64,000 bases of DNA from Xenoacremonium recifei (Eukaryota > Ascomycota > Sordariomycetes > Hypocreales > Nectriaceae): positions 930,001 to 994,000 of the forward strand of contig WOFQ01000006.1 of the NCBI GenBank assembly GCA_012184525.1. The letters run 5' to 3'. A program made the translations under genes and the position numbers. This document shows positions 1-12,016 of the stretch, in pieces. A model generated the notes under the pieces. It was given only the letters and a program-made list of their open reading frames with translations. It was not told the DNA's origin and ran no database searches. Every line of letters starts with the position of its first letter. The first letter of the stretch is position 1.

Positions 1-1352
1 CTATCAGTGCTGCACATGCCTGCAACGACGTTGAGACCCTAGGACGCCAGTGACGACGGGAGTCGCTCGGAGAAAAACAGTACAAGGGTTGCAAAGCGAG
101 TGAGTATCAGGATGATCGCTTCAGGGATATATGCGTACATGGACGGCGAACGTACTCCGTCTTGCCGAGGGGTATCTCGTCAAATTCAAGATCCCCAGGC
201 CACAATCCATGCCTTGGATCATTAGGGAGAGGATTCTGACCCGCTGAACTGTCTTCCTAGCTCTGAAACTGCCGGCGGGGGGGAGCAAAAGTGTGTGGAT
301 TGAGAACCTGATCGGGGCATCTCTGGCACCGTGTTTGATGTTCTATGCACTGTCTCTGGGGCACGGTGGATTGGCCATCCCCACTGTGCTTCTTGTGGCG
401 GCTTCATCACGACGCTTCTCTCCTGCATACATTATCACACGCATTAGAATCGGGTCCAGGAAGTCTCGGTCCTCGTCTAAGACTTTGGGGCCTGTACTCT
501 CTTCTTGCGAGAACCCAATTGCCACTTTTCTTCTCCTCCTTGCTCTTCATAACCGTCGTTTCTTCATGCCCTGCCCCAATCTCTACTCACCTTGTTAGTA
601 ACGGCTTGGCCACTGCGCCTCTTGTTCTATCCGTGGCCCCATCACTTGTCCCTCCTGACTCCGGTTCTGGGCTTGCGCTTCATTCGTTGCACCAATTGTC
701 GTCTGTTCAGTCTCGTGCAAGGTTCAGCAAACAATCAATCGTCAAGGTTACTCTGACCCGTGGGCAATTGCTGTCCTTGTCGACCTGAAGCACAGTGTTA
801 GTAGGAGTCCCAGCTTGGCTTCGTTCGGTGCTTTTAGGCATCTACAGGCTATTACCAACGACACTGGCCTGCACCAAGGCGCCGATATATGCCACCCATC
901 ATATATACCCGTCGTCTCATCAACCGGACGACAAGTCTTGCTCTATCGGCGTGATAAGATCTCGAAACCGACTGCTCTTCGTCTAGCTGCTCAACGAGGG
1001 CCTGTGCCACGCATCAGTCAGTCACCCAACCTGCGACGAAACACCTCGTCCCCCGTGTTTCCCCGCTTCCGCGTCCCTCTTGTATCTGTATCGGTACTTG
1101 TTTCAATATACGGATCTTCGTCATCCGTCCTAGGTCTGATCCTGCCACGCCCGTATGCGGCTTTGCGTTCTCGTGCGCCCCGCCTCCTCTAACCGCTCGC
1201 TTCTGCTGCTTGGAGGCCGTCTTGATCTTTGAATCTTCTTCCCCCCGGCTGCCCCTCGACCAAACCTTCTGTTGATCTTCTCCTCTCGCTCGTCCTTCGT
1301 GGCCTAACTTTGTTTTGTCTTCTCCTACATCTCCAGGCGTCTCTGGCCCATC
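1..1352. other. Upstream region of the Zn2Cys6 gene, no gene seen
   Basis: No open frame here has a recognisable product or a convincing splice pattern. The second half is rich in C and T on the + strand, as in many fungal promoters and leaders. It probably holds the promoter and 5' leader of the regulator that starts at 1353. Confidence 0.5.
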
Positions 1353-3350
1353 ATGGTTTACTGTGGCAAACCCTCGCGGGGTTGTCAGATGTGCCGCACC
1401 CGGAGAATCAAGGTACTTGATGCCGTCACTCTGAAATGGAATGCCCAGAAGCTCATTTGCGCATAGTGTGATGAAACCAAACCTACCTGCAACCAGTGTG
1501 CCAAGTCCCGGAGACAGTGTCCAGGCTACAAAGACGAGTTCGACCTGGTCTTTCGCAACGAGACACAGGCGACAGAGCGAAGGGCCCGAAAGGCGAACAA
1601 GAAAGCCCTGGCTCAAAAACAGGGCCGGCCACCTGCACCGCCTGATGGAGCGATCAAGACTCCCTCGCCAACCAACCAAGCAGCGGACAAAGCTATTCTT
1701 TCCACCCTCCAGCTTCCGGTAGAGCAGCAGGCGACCTGCCATTTTGTTTCAAACTACGTCTTACTTCCTCATCAGGATGACACTCGTGGATACATGGAGT
1801 TTGTTGTGCCGTTGATCAAGGCGGAAGCTCCAGCGCCGCATTTCCGATATGCTTTTGACGCGTGCGCTCTTGCATCCCTGGGAAACCGAGTTGGTCCAGG
1901 AAACGACTTCGAAAAGGAATCCCTCGGCCAATACACCAAAGCCCTCGCTGCCACGTTCAATGCGCTTAAAGACCCCTCGATGGCTACATCCGACGCTACA
2001 CTCGGTGCAGTCTTGCTCCTCGGCCTCTTCGAAAACATCACAGCAAAGCAGCTGGGAATGCTAGCCTGGGGATCACATATCGAGGGCGCCATCCAGCTGG
2101 TCAAGGCCAGAGGTAAGGAGCAACTCAAGTCCAAGGTGGGACTGGCCATGTTCGTTGCAGTTCGAACTCAGATGGTACGTCTTTTGTTAATGAACTTTTC
2201 GGTACAACAGTTGTTTAACATCTTCACGTAGATTATTCATACTCTCAGCACCGGGAAACAGCCAATAATGGGGGTCGAATGGTGGCTCAGCGACGCTGTC
2301 AAGAACTACTACGCGGCAGAATGTCAACGGCTCAACATCAGGACGGGCGAGTTGAGAGCAGAGGTGAATAGGATCATGTCTACACTAACTCGAAGCCCTG
2401 AGAACACGGAGCTGCTGCTGGATATGATCCGGCGGTGCCAGATTGTTGATCAGGAGCATCTCGCCTGGACCAAGTCGCTTCCTGAGTACTTTCAGTACAA
2501 GGCCGTAGCCTGGGAGGACCACGTTCCAAATGGCGACTACTCTCGTGCAGAGGTCTTTCCAGGCCGGGTAGACGCATATCAGGACCTATGGGTAGCAAGT
2601 GTATGGAATATGCTGCGGAGTTCACGGTTGATCCTGGCATCCATGATTGTGCGGTGCTCGGCCTGGGTGTGCGCGCCCGTGGATTACAGAACGACTCCTG
2701 AGTATGCGACGGCGGCAAGAACATGTTGTGATATGATCACTGACATTATTGCATCCGTGCCATACCAGCTAGGCTGGTTTACTCAGCGCAAGGAGCTTCT
2801 AGAGAGCGCAAACCTTTCGTCATTTGGCTGTGGTGAAGAAGATGCTCAGAAGGGCTTACCAGGGTATTTCCTTTCATGGCCCTTAACTTGCATTCAGGGC
2901 CAGGACTATGCTACTGATGCGCAAAGAGCCTGGGTCAGAGGACGACTGAATTTCATCGGTCATCAACTTGGTGTCCGATACGCCATCACATTAGCCAAGG
3001 TGAGTCAGAAACTTGGAGGTGAAAGTCAATGGTGCCATGGCAGTCTAGCTTACTCTCAATAGCTCAATCTTCGCCTCCCATCTATGCTCATCCACCGCGA
3101 CGCCCTCTTGGCGAAGCCTTACCCGACTGGCCAAAATGTCGAGAAGATGCTCTCGGCGCGGATGGCACTAACCACGGCAGGTCATACCATCAATCCAGTT
3201 CAGCAGCGCCAGGCAATGCTCCAGGCTCTTGCGGACAAACAGAAGGCTGAATTAATGGCTAAAACAATGGGGGCGTCCGGACAAGTCAATGAGCGAATGG
3301 TGGACAACTGGCTGCGTATGCGAAGTACGAATACGACTCAAGAGCCTTAG
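1353..3350 (+). CDS. Zn2Cys6 fungal transcription factor
   Basis: The exons are 1353-1412, 1467-2174, 2232-2999 and 3063-3350, giving 607 residues. The N-terminus holds a complete zinc binuclear cluster: Cys11, 14, 21, 28, 31 and 38, spaced CX2CX6CX6CX2CX6C, followed by Pro-Gly-Tyr. The start MVYCGKPSRGC is typical of a large Sordariomycete group of such factors that carry a C-terminal fungal-specific regulatory region. The rest of the protein is mostly helical and fits that region. It should bind DNA in the nucleus, but the target genes cannot be told from sequence and no pathway cluster lies next to it. Intron 1 (54 bases) falls between Lys20 and Cys21, inside the zinc cluster. All three introns have GT..AG ends and keep the frame. 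Confidence 0.9.
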
Positions 3351-4153
3351 GAGGCCTTGAACCTAGGTTTCAGTACTCCGTACCTATGTAGGGGTCTTGG
3401 ATGAGAAGAGCGAGTTCTGGCTCCATGAATGCGGGTTTCTCGAGATATGACGTGGGCTCAAGGTGTTTTTTGGATGTATTTTGGCTTATCTTCAAACAAT
3501 TGGCAGCACAGCATGGAGAGCCTGGGTTATAGGCAAATTTAATGGAAGAGTAAACGGATGTATCTTCAAGAGTGCAAGACACTTACTTGTACTTAAGATG
3601 GGGTTTGGGGGGGACTTCCTAACGGCAGCCATTTCGGGGGTTGCTCTTCATGTCATGACTCAATTCCCAAAACTAAGGATTTCCTTTTGCGACAAAAATC
3701 ATTCGGGCATGAGATTTTTTCCCGATAAATATCGGGTATCAGAGGAGATTTGGTAAGAAACTAATTCTCAACTTTCGTATTGCAATTCGTATCGTCAAGT
3801 ACCGTAGACCGGACTGATATCCAGTCACCATTGAAGAAGCAGGATATGCGGCGTGCTAAGCAGGCATCAAAAGCCAACCAGGTGCATGCCCAAATTCATC
3901 ATCCCCATTTATAGCCGTTTTTCAATCATATCCCCAACTCCAACCAGGAGGACAGCCTTCGCTACCTCCAATCTGATTCAGACCGTGTCATCGTCTCCAT
4001 AGCTTCTGTCGGCCTCGAGGGTACACGGTACAGGCGTCTGTGCCTGATAACGTAGGTGAATCAGGGTAACAAGGTCGTAGGGAACGCCGCCTTCCAACCT
4101 CCTCCCCTCCTCGTCATATCGTCGTTGTCGTCATCGTCGATCTGCCAGCCGTT
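3351..4153. other. Convergent intergenic region
   Basis: This lies between the 3' ends of the Zn2Cys6 gene and the small membrane-protein gene. It holds one copy of the TACTCCGTA motif near its left end. No gene was recognised. Confidence 0.5.
3374..3383. repeat. TACTCCGTAC motif copy 1
   Basis: Exact copy of a 9-mer (TACTCCGTA or its complement TACGGAGTA) that recurs only in intergenic DNA of this window. Here it is 24 bases past the stop codon of the Zn2Cys6 gene. Confidence 0.6.
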
Positions 4154-4507
4154 TCACTTGCGCTTCTTACTGTACCAGGCACGGAACGCATTAGCAACCT
4201 TACGCGAAAGGCACGATAAGATAACTCACCTCCCCTCCTCGTCTTTTGCCGTGCCAAGGTTCCAGGCCTTGACAACCCAACCCTGAGTGGCATCGACGTA
4301 ATTCTCGTTCTTCATGTGCTTGACACCGACGCGCATACCGTCCTTCGTGAAAACGACGTTCTTCTTGCCCATACGTTCGGAGGCCGTCTCGGACATCTTG
4401 GCGACAGAAAGGTAGATCTGGTAGCCCACCCAACCGACGCCAGCGAGAAGTCCCAGGACGATGACGAGGGGGAGGATTTGGCTGAGTACAGAGTGCGACT
4501 TGGCCAT
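4154..4507 (-). CDS. Small single-pass membrane protein with a C-terminal KKXX signal
   Basis: Two exons on the minus strand, 4507-4230 and 4169-4154, give 97 residues. I do not recognise a named family. Residues about 11-34 form one strongly hydrophobic segment rich in Leu, Val, Ile and Gly. After it comes a conserved-looking soluble part with the stretch MGKKNVVFTKDGMRVGVK. The second exon is only 16 bases and adds Ser-Lys-Lys-Arg-Lys, so the protein ends in KKRK, which fits the dilysine (KKXX) motif for retrieval to the ER. With the N-terminus in or across the membrane, the tail would face the cytosol, as that signal requires. The 60-base intron has a GTGAGT donor, a GCTAATG branch-like site and a TACAG acceptor. 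Reading through the donor would instead end the protein at once, at residue 93. Confidence 0.72.
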
Positions 4508-6209
4508 CTTGGCTTGTATAGGGAGAGAGCGAAAGGTGGGGGCGGGAAAAGAGGAGGAGGCCAGAGTGAAAGAAAAGAGAACAGTAGGTACTTGTAGTAG
4601 TTAAAAGCAGGTTTGGGTTGGCGATTGGATTTCAGGGGATCGGATTTCAAGGTTGGTTGCGCACCCGCGTGGGGTTGCGGTTCAGCTGAGATGGATCGTC
4701 CAACCTCATGTACTGACGCTAGGGCAGGCCGCGCATGGAGATTACAGGTGGAAGGCGCTGTATTTTCATGGCCAGGAGGGGTCCATTAGGTGTCCGGTGT
4801 GGCTCGAGTCTTAGGCCCATATGGAGGGAACCATGAAGGAGGCGGAGTCGAGAATCGGGCGCAGCGTGCAAAACGCAAGGGGGGCCTGGCTGTTTGGCGG
4901 TTTCAGCGGGCTGGATCGCTGGGAGGGTGGGATCAGCAGGAGATGCCTCCACTGAGCTGGAGTCTCCCTAGCGCTGTACGCTGCTTGCAGCTTGGCCAGA
5001 AAGATCGCAGTCGCCCGACATCCAAAGTTGGAGGCCTACTCGTGGAACGCTGGCATGGTCATGTGTTTATATTTGATCTATATAGGTTACCTCAGAATAC
5101 GTCGACAAAACGCAATTTTCATGATGCATGACTTAAATATGTTCTCCCGGGTAGGGGTTTAATAAGGCCTTTGAATTCAGGAGCTCGATAGGTAGGGTTT
5201 ATTACGGAGTAATCCTGGACGCAACCCATCCCACCTGGACTCCGTACCTAACCATGGTTTCGAGCACGTGAAAGTCCAAAAGAGAAACCTTGCTACAGAA
5301 AGCTTCCCTACTAGAAGAATTATGCCATAGGTTCGGTTCTGTTATCCGTCACATGATCGCTCCTACTATCAGGTCCTTTTGCCTATCTCTGGGTGGTTTT
5401 CGAGGACTTCGGACAACGTGTTCTTCTCTATACCACCAGCTTGATTCGATCGTCAATCCCAGCAGCGGTTCAGGATCAATAGTAAGGCCGACCGCGTGGC
5501 GCCTCGAGGCCAAGTCGCCCTCTGAGGCGGTTGAACACCCAATGACCAATGAGAAGCTGCCGTTTCCCCAGCTTTGCCCCTCCAGCCTGCCAACCTGGTG
5601 CAAAGACCATGGGCAATGTACGAATTACGTACACAACCTTTGCTCCTTAAGGTTGGACGTTTGCAACTCTTTGTCGATGGCGTTCAGGTTCACGGCAGGG
5701 AAAACGGTTTTCTAGTAGTAAAAGTTTATGATATCCACGATTCGCTCATTTGAGGAGCGTAACTATCGAGAAAAGACGCCTGGTGCCTGCTCCATGGTCA
5801 CCCCTCTTTGGCACGCCACCGTGTCTTCCCAGTTTCCCGCTCTATCCTAAGGCGGTGTCTGGCCTGGGAAAAGGCCAGACTGCAAGCAAGCTCCTGCTCC
5901 ACCGACGGAGAACACCAGCGACAACGACAACGCCTCCGAGCTCACCACCTGCCACCGAACCCATCCCAGCTCTTGGCTCTGGAATCACGTCGCCCAATCC
6001 CTCTTGTTCTGCCTTTGCGGCTGCAGCGATACCGGCGACGACAACGCCAGTAGCGAGGCACTCAAGACCCTCCCCTCAGCGTTCTACCTCTCTTTCTCCG
6101 AGTCCCCGCTCGCCGTTTCAAGCCACGTTCAACATCATCGACGACATCACCGTCTCAATATCCGACCTCACTCGCGCTCGTCCGCCGCAGCTCGCATCGC
6201 CGAACCGTC
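4508..6209. other. Divergent intergenic region between membrane protein and sec24
   Basis: About 1.7 kb holding promoters for both flanking genes. The right half is C-rich and probably includes the sec24 leader. A TACGGAGTA copy lies near the middle. Open frames here are short or lack ATG starts and have no recognisable product. Confidence 0.5.
5203..5211. repeat. TACGGAGTA motif copy 2
   Basis: Exact 9-mer. A near copy (ACTCCGTAC) lies about 28 bases further on, at 5239-5247. Confidence 0.55.
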
Positions 6210-9140
6210 ATGTCGGCTCCTCCTCCAGGCGGTGATGGCTACGGCTATGCTGCCCAGCAACCCTACGGTCAGCCACAGTACACCGAGGACCAGCAGCAAC
6301 AGCAGTCCTACCCCGAATACGACGCTCAGCAGGGAGCCGCTCCGCAACAAGATGTGCCGGCCCATCACAAGAAGAAGAAACGAGGATATGCCGCCGGTGC
6401 CTTCGACGTAGGCTCCGGTGCCAATGCGGCCGTCGGCGGCCAGCTTCCCGGAGGAGTGCAACCACCCTACGGCACTGATCCGGCCCAGGCCGCGCCCAGT
6501 TACGGAGGTTACCCCCAGCCGGACGCTCAGCCCGCCGCTCAGGGCTACCAATATCCAGGTTATGGCGCTCAGCAACCTGCAGCTCCTCAAGCCCCTGCCT
6601 ATGGTGGCTATCCTGCTCCCGATCAGGGCTATCCTGCGCCCGGCGCTCAACCGGCCCCCGGAGCTCCTGGAGTTGCTGGAATCACCCAGGGAATGGGCGG
6701 CATGACAATTGGAAGTCAGGCGCAACAAAGTCAAGGCGGCGCTCAGGCGGCCAGGCCTGTGGCCCTGAACCAGCTTTATCCCACAGATCTGCTCCAGCAG
6801 CCGTTCAACCCTTCCGAGCTGGACCTACCCCCTCCGCCCATCATTCTTCCCCCCAATGTAAGCTGGTGTACTCCCTGATGTTGCAATATCAATTGTTAGC
6901 TAACAGAAAAACTACAGACGAGTGTTACCCCGTCTTCTGGAGCCAACTGCCCGCCGAAATACATCCGCTCTACGCTTAATGCAGTTCCAACTACACACTC
7001 CCTGTTGAAGAAGTCCAAACTGCCCCTCGCACTTGTCATTCAGCCCTACGGCGCGCTCCATGACGATGAAGACCCCATCCCGGTCGTGCAGGATCAGGTT
7101 ATCTCTCGATGCCGGCGATGCAGGACGTACATCAACCCCTTTGTGACTTTCCTGGACCATGGCCATCGATGGAGATGCAACATGTGCAACCTGACGAACG
7201 ACGTCCCCCAGGCCTTTGATTGGGATGCTGCTGCCCAGCAGAGCGTCGACCGATGGCAACGTCATGAGCTGAACCATTCGGTTGTCGAGTTTGTTGCGCC
7301 TCAGGAGTACATGGTCCGGCCGCCACAGCCCCTTGTCTACCTTTTCCTCTTCGATGTGAGCTATGCGGCCGTCTCAACCGGCCTCCTTGCCACGAGCGCC
7401 CGAACTATTCTCGATAGTCTCAACAGGATACCCAATGCCGACAGGCGCACGCGACTCGGCTTCATCGCTGTCGACTCGAGTCTTCATTATTTCTCCGTTC
7501 CCAAGGACTCGGATGAAAATGGCGAGACCAATATGCTGGTTGTGAGCGATCTTGACGAACCTTTCTTGCCAGTTCCTCACGACCTATTGGTACCCCTGAC
7601 AGAGAGTCGCCAAAGCGTGGAGAAGTTCCTGCAGAAACTCCCTGAAATGTTCCAAAACAACCAGAGCAACGGATCGTGCATGGGGTCTGCGCTTCGTGCG
7701 GGACACAAGCTCATTTCCTCGCTGGGCGGTAAGATTGTTGTTTTGACAGCATCGCTGCCCAACGTGGGAACTGGTAGCCTGACAATGCGAGAGGACAAGA
7801 AGGCTCTTGGTACCTCAAAGGAAGGCGCACTCTTGCAGACAGCCAACAGCTTCTACAAGAGTTTCGCGGTGGAGTGCTCAAAGAACCAAGTCTCCATTGA
7901 CATGTTCCTCTTCTCTTCACAGTACCAGGATGTGGCATCCCTCAGTAACCTGCCACGCTATACCGGTGGCCAAACGTGGTTCTACCCAGGCTGGCATGCA
8001 TCAAGACCGGAAGATGCGCTCAAGTTCGCCTCCGAGTTCAGTGACCACTTGTCTTCGGAAATCGGACTCGAAGCCGTGCTCCGGGTTCGCGCCACCAGTG
8101 GTCTTCGAATGAACACTTTCTACGGCAACTTCTTCAACCGCAGCTCTGATCTCTGTGCTTTCCCAGCCTTCCCTCGTGATCAGTGCTACGTGGTTGAGGT
8201 GGCAATTGACGAGAACCTGACAAAGAATGTTGTCTGTCTCCAGGCAGCCGTCCTTCACACGACATGCAACGGGGAGCGACGTATCCGAGTCCTGACCTTG
8301 GCCCTCCCAACCACAACCAACCTGTCCGACATGTATGCCTCGGCTGATCAATGCGCCATCACCACCTACTTCAGTCATAAGGCCGTGGAACGTGCTCTGG
8401 GAAGTGGCCTGGACGCCGCCCGTGATGCGCTTCAGAGTAAGCTCACCGAGCTTCTTCAGACTTTCAAGAAGGAACTCGGCGGTGGAAGCATGGGTGGTGG
8501 GTTGCAATTCCCTGCTAACCTACGCGGCCTGCCTCTGCTATTCCTTGGTCTTATCAAGAACGTTGGTCTTCGCAAGTCGGCCCAGATTCCATCGGACATC
8601 CGGTCAGCAGCCCTGTGCCTCCTGTCGACGCTCCCCGTGCCACTCTTGATGAGGTACATATACCCCCGCCTCTATTCGCTGCATGACATGCCCGACAATG
8701 CCGGAACCCCTGACGAGGAGACGGGCCAAATCGTCCTGCCACCTCCCTTGAAACTGTCTTCGGAAATGTTTGCATCCTACGGGCTGTACCTCATTGATGA
8801 CGGGCAGACGCAGTTCATCTGGGTTGGTCGCGACGCGGTGCCACAGCTTATCATGGACGTGTTTGGCGTGGAGGATCGGACCCAGCTCGCCGTTGGCAAA
8901 GGACGCGTACCTGAGCTTGACAGCGATTTCAACGAGAGGGTCCGGGCAGTTATCCAAAAGAGCCGGGATTTCAAGTCACTGGGTGTTGGAAGCATCACCC
9001 TACCCCATGTGTACATCATTCGGGAGGATGGGGAGCCAAGCCTTAAGCTGTGGGCGCAGACGCTGCTGGTCGAAGACCGGGCAGACCAGGGCGTGAGCGC
9101 AGCACAATGGCTGGGTGCATTGAGGGAAAAGGTACTGTAA
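6210..9140 (+). CDS. sec24: COPII vesicle coat protein Sec24
   Basis: The exons are 6210-6857 and 6918-9140, giving 956 residues, a usual length for fungal Sec24. The protein is the cargo-binding subunit of the inner COPII coat. It pairs with Sec23 at ER exit sites and selects cargo for transport to the Golgi. The N-terminal 200 residues are low-complexity and rich in Gln, Pro, Gly, Tyr and Ala, as is normal for Sec24. Next comes the zinc finger, with Cys281, Cys284, Cys303 and Cys306 (CRRC...CNMC). The trunk (vWA-like) region follows, then the beta-sandwich, helical and C-terminal gelsolin-like parts, the last visible around LYLIDDGQTQFIWVG. The single 60-base intron falls just before the conserved core. 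The start at MSAPPPGG is the first ATG in frame with this N-terminus. Confidence 0.95.
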
Positions 9141-9651
9141 TAGGCATTTCCAACGGCAGCGCAAGGCTGATTGGCTTTGTAGGTGGTTCAGTAGAGCGAA
9201 GTGGGCATTGGCGATTACCTGGAGACGTAGAGGAAGAGGGACGGACGGGAGGATTGGCGATGTTTGTGTATCCTCGTGGGATATGAAATGATATCTTAGT
9301 ACTACTAGAAGAATTGAAGCATTTGATAAACTGACGTACCAGCTAGAAATCTTCTCGCTTTTGACAAGGATATCGTCAACCCTGCCCACCCCGTTAATCT
9401 CATCGGAACCTCGCTCCTCAGAAAAACGGGTTGTAGTTATCTATGGGGAAGATAGAATGCTGCACATGTAAATACAAACATACTGCGCAAGACCGAGTGC
9501 AAGCCCGATTGTCGGGAAGTAGCATCAAAGCAGTCCCTTTTTTTATAAACATAGCAATGTGAAAACCTCGTACAGCACCTATCCCGTACATGATAGTCAG
9601 GTTTGAGCGACAGGATACGTTTACCTGGTCAGCTCGTGAATAAGGTAGACT

Positions 9652-9660
9652 TACTCCGTA
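9652..9660. repeat. TACTCCGTA motif copy 3
   Basis: Exact 9-mer in the sec24 3' flank. Another copy, in the opposite orientation, is 152 bases downstream. Confidence 0.55.
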
Positions 9661-9811
9661 AATTGGGGTCGAAATCTTCGGGCATTGTTCGATCAAAAGC
9701 TTGTTATCCACCACTAAAGCGATGCAGCATCTTCACCAACAGTTCTATGTGGTGAAATCTTGATGACATAACAAAATAATCAAGCGAGCAGTGAGGTTAG
9801 GCTTGGAGCGA

Positions 9812-9820
9812 TACGGAGTA
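9812..9820. repeat. TACGGAGTA motif copy 4
   Basis: Exact 9-mer in inverted orientation relative to the copy at 9652-9660. Confidence 0.55.
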
Positions 9821-11382
9821 GTTGAAACCAACTTGCATTCCATGCAAAAACACTCGTTTTGCTCTAGCTCCAGGGTAAGATAACAATATCTGGATCGATG
9901 AAAAAGAGGTGTGAGGATCCCGTCCATTGATCCAGCGGACGGGATTTCGGACGCTAGGACCCAGCCGGGAGCCTATTTATAGCAGCTCTCTTCTTGACGA
10001 TTTCCCGTTTGCCAGTGGCCCAGCGGGAAATCACCAGACCCTGCGACGTGATAGCACGGCGCCTAAAGCGACATCTAATTGGTCGTCGCCCGGCAAGGCG
10101 CGTGTGTTTCAAAGCAGACCGTTCCATCACCAGCCTCTTGTGACCGAAACGAGTCCATTGTTTCTCATGTCTATGGCCCCACGACTCTATGGAGCGACGG
10201 GGAGGGGGCCATGGTGAAACGGTTGGCCTGGGTGCGTGTTGAGACAGCTCCTCGCGAGCGATGACCCTGGTACATAGGCGCTGGCGTAGAAGATATGATG
10301 GGCAGCGAAGCTTGTTATAGGCACGGCGAGAGCTGGATTTGTGGGCATATGTGATGAGTGTTTGTGATGCGTGCTTGGCGCAGCAGGCGAAGATGGCAGG
10401 TTTGATCGTTGAATGGACCGTCTCGGCAATGACGGACGAGGGCATGTGCTGATGTCTGGCCATATCAAGCGGAAGGCTCTCTGACCAAGAGCCTGCGAGC
10501 TGAGAAACGGTGGTTGAGTGGCTCGCCGTTGACGGTAGCGGACGACCTGATTGTCCTTAGCGGGCAGGGTGAGATTTCAGGTACCTGTCCAACGGCGGAG
10601 CGGTGGGGCGTCTGCCACCCCGAACTCCATTACTGAACGTGCGTTACCGTTCTGTACTGTACCTGTACCTTAGGCAAGGCAACTTAAGCTAAGGAAGGTA
10701 CTGCTTTTTCTACGGCTCAGTGCCCAACCAACTTCACCTCGACCCCTCTTCTTGACGTTCTTCTCCCGTTCTCCTCCATCACCACCAAACGCAGCCGTCG
10801 GTGACTTCAGCCCTTCCCAAAGGTTGATACCGTGCCTCTGCTCTGCCCTCACTTTCTTTGTTCCGAATAGACCTTGCACTCCTCCAGCAACCCGGCAAGC
10901 GGGGCTCTCCCACACCCAAGCCCGTACCTTGAGCGGATTAGACCTGAGACCAACCAGTCCAGTCCAGGCCCAGTCCCAGGCCACCCCCTCACTCTCCGCG
11001 CGAAGCTGTGGCCCAAGAAGCGGCCTCAGGTCAAAGGTGCGTGAGCTGCCGGTTTACCCCTCCCGAAGATCATACAGGCACCAAACACCCAGAACCATCA
11101 TCGTGAAAGGAGTCAAGTTCCAAGGGGCGGCCCGGATCCTGTCTGAGACCTAACCCTGACTTTGACACCGTTTTTCTAGAGACCTTCGTCTCTATTCCCC
11201 AAGTTCAGCGCTCAACCTCCTCAGCCGTTACCCAAGCCATAGCCGCCGCCCTCGCTCTGGCGCCGTCAAGGTTGTCACATCTCCGTCCCTTTCCCCATTC
11301 ACATCCAACCCCCCCTTGCCTTGTTTCTTTGATTGCTTTGGCCTGTTGGTTCCGTTTCGGCCTTCAGCTCCTTTGCCTTGTT

Positions 11383-11403
11383 CTCGTCTCGTCTCGTCTC
11401 GTC
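11383..11403 (+). repeat. Short TCTCG tandem run
   Basis: About four copies of the 5-mer TCTCG within the pyrimidine-rich leader or promoter of the MAP kinase gene. It is a short simple repeat with no known function. Confidence 0.5.
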
Positions 11404-12016
11404 ACCCTTCGTCCCGTATCGCATAGCGCTGCATTGAGCTTGTCCATCGGCTTACTGACTCCGTAGTCTCGAGCAAATCGATACGACGCAACGCTGCAAT
11501 CTGATTCCCTCAACTCGATCCGCCGTATCGAGCGCAACCGCGAACCGAGACGACTGAAACCCGCACTACCAAGACATACCTTCCCCTTTGTGAACAGGGG
11601 CGCCGCCGAGTTCGAGAAAGGAACCACAACGACAAGGCCCGAGCGGAGTTGACTATCACCTCATCACCTTAAACCTCGCCGCTCCTCCCGCTCGTCTCTA
11701 TTCTTGCCAGCATTCGACCTGACTCGATCTCATAATTGCCTTTGACGAACCGATTGCGTAGAGCTCTTCCACGACGTGCTTCGCAACTGTCAAACTCTCT
11801 TGACAAGACAAGACACCTCGCCTCAAAACGACTTCTTTGTCTTTGACGATCAGGTTCGACGGCAATCTAGCGGTCCTATTCACTACGCCTCAGTCGAACA
11901 ACGAAGTCTTCGTTGGATATCTTGCCCAGTAAAGCTGCATCTGGCAAAATCAGCGACTCAAATACTTTTTTTTTCCTGCTCGGTGATCTTGTCAGTTACA
12001 TTCAGGAGCATACAAG

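Larger units (their letters stand above)
9141..12016. other. Long gene-free region upstream of the MAP kinase
   Basis: About 2.9 kb between sec24 and the kinase. It contains two TACGGAGTA motif copies and one AGGTACCT palindrome at 10579-10586. The right part (about 10700-12000) is C/T-rich and holds a short TCTCG tandem run near 11383-11403; it is probably promoter and a long 5' leader. A 169-codon minus-strand frame at 9954-10463 is discussed as a finding. No other gene was recognised. Confidence 0.5.

Noticed and set aside
1014..1742. 242-codon minus-strand frame
   Set aside because: It runs antisense through exon 2 and the zinc cluster of the Zn2Cys6 gene and has no family resemblance.
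5290..5715. 141-codon plus-strand frame upstream of sec24
   Set aside because: It starts with a non-ATG codon, resembles nothing, and lies in promoter-like DNA.
6168..6734. 188-codon minus-strand frame
   Set aside because: It is antisense to the low-complexity N-terminus of sec24; its composition is explained by that gene.
11147..11156. CTAACCCT, possible telomerase RNA template
   Set aside because: Only a 9-base match to the telomere repeat; several such matches are expected by chance in both strands of 64 kb, and no other telomerase RNA feature was seen.
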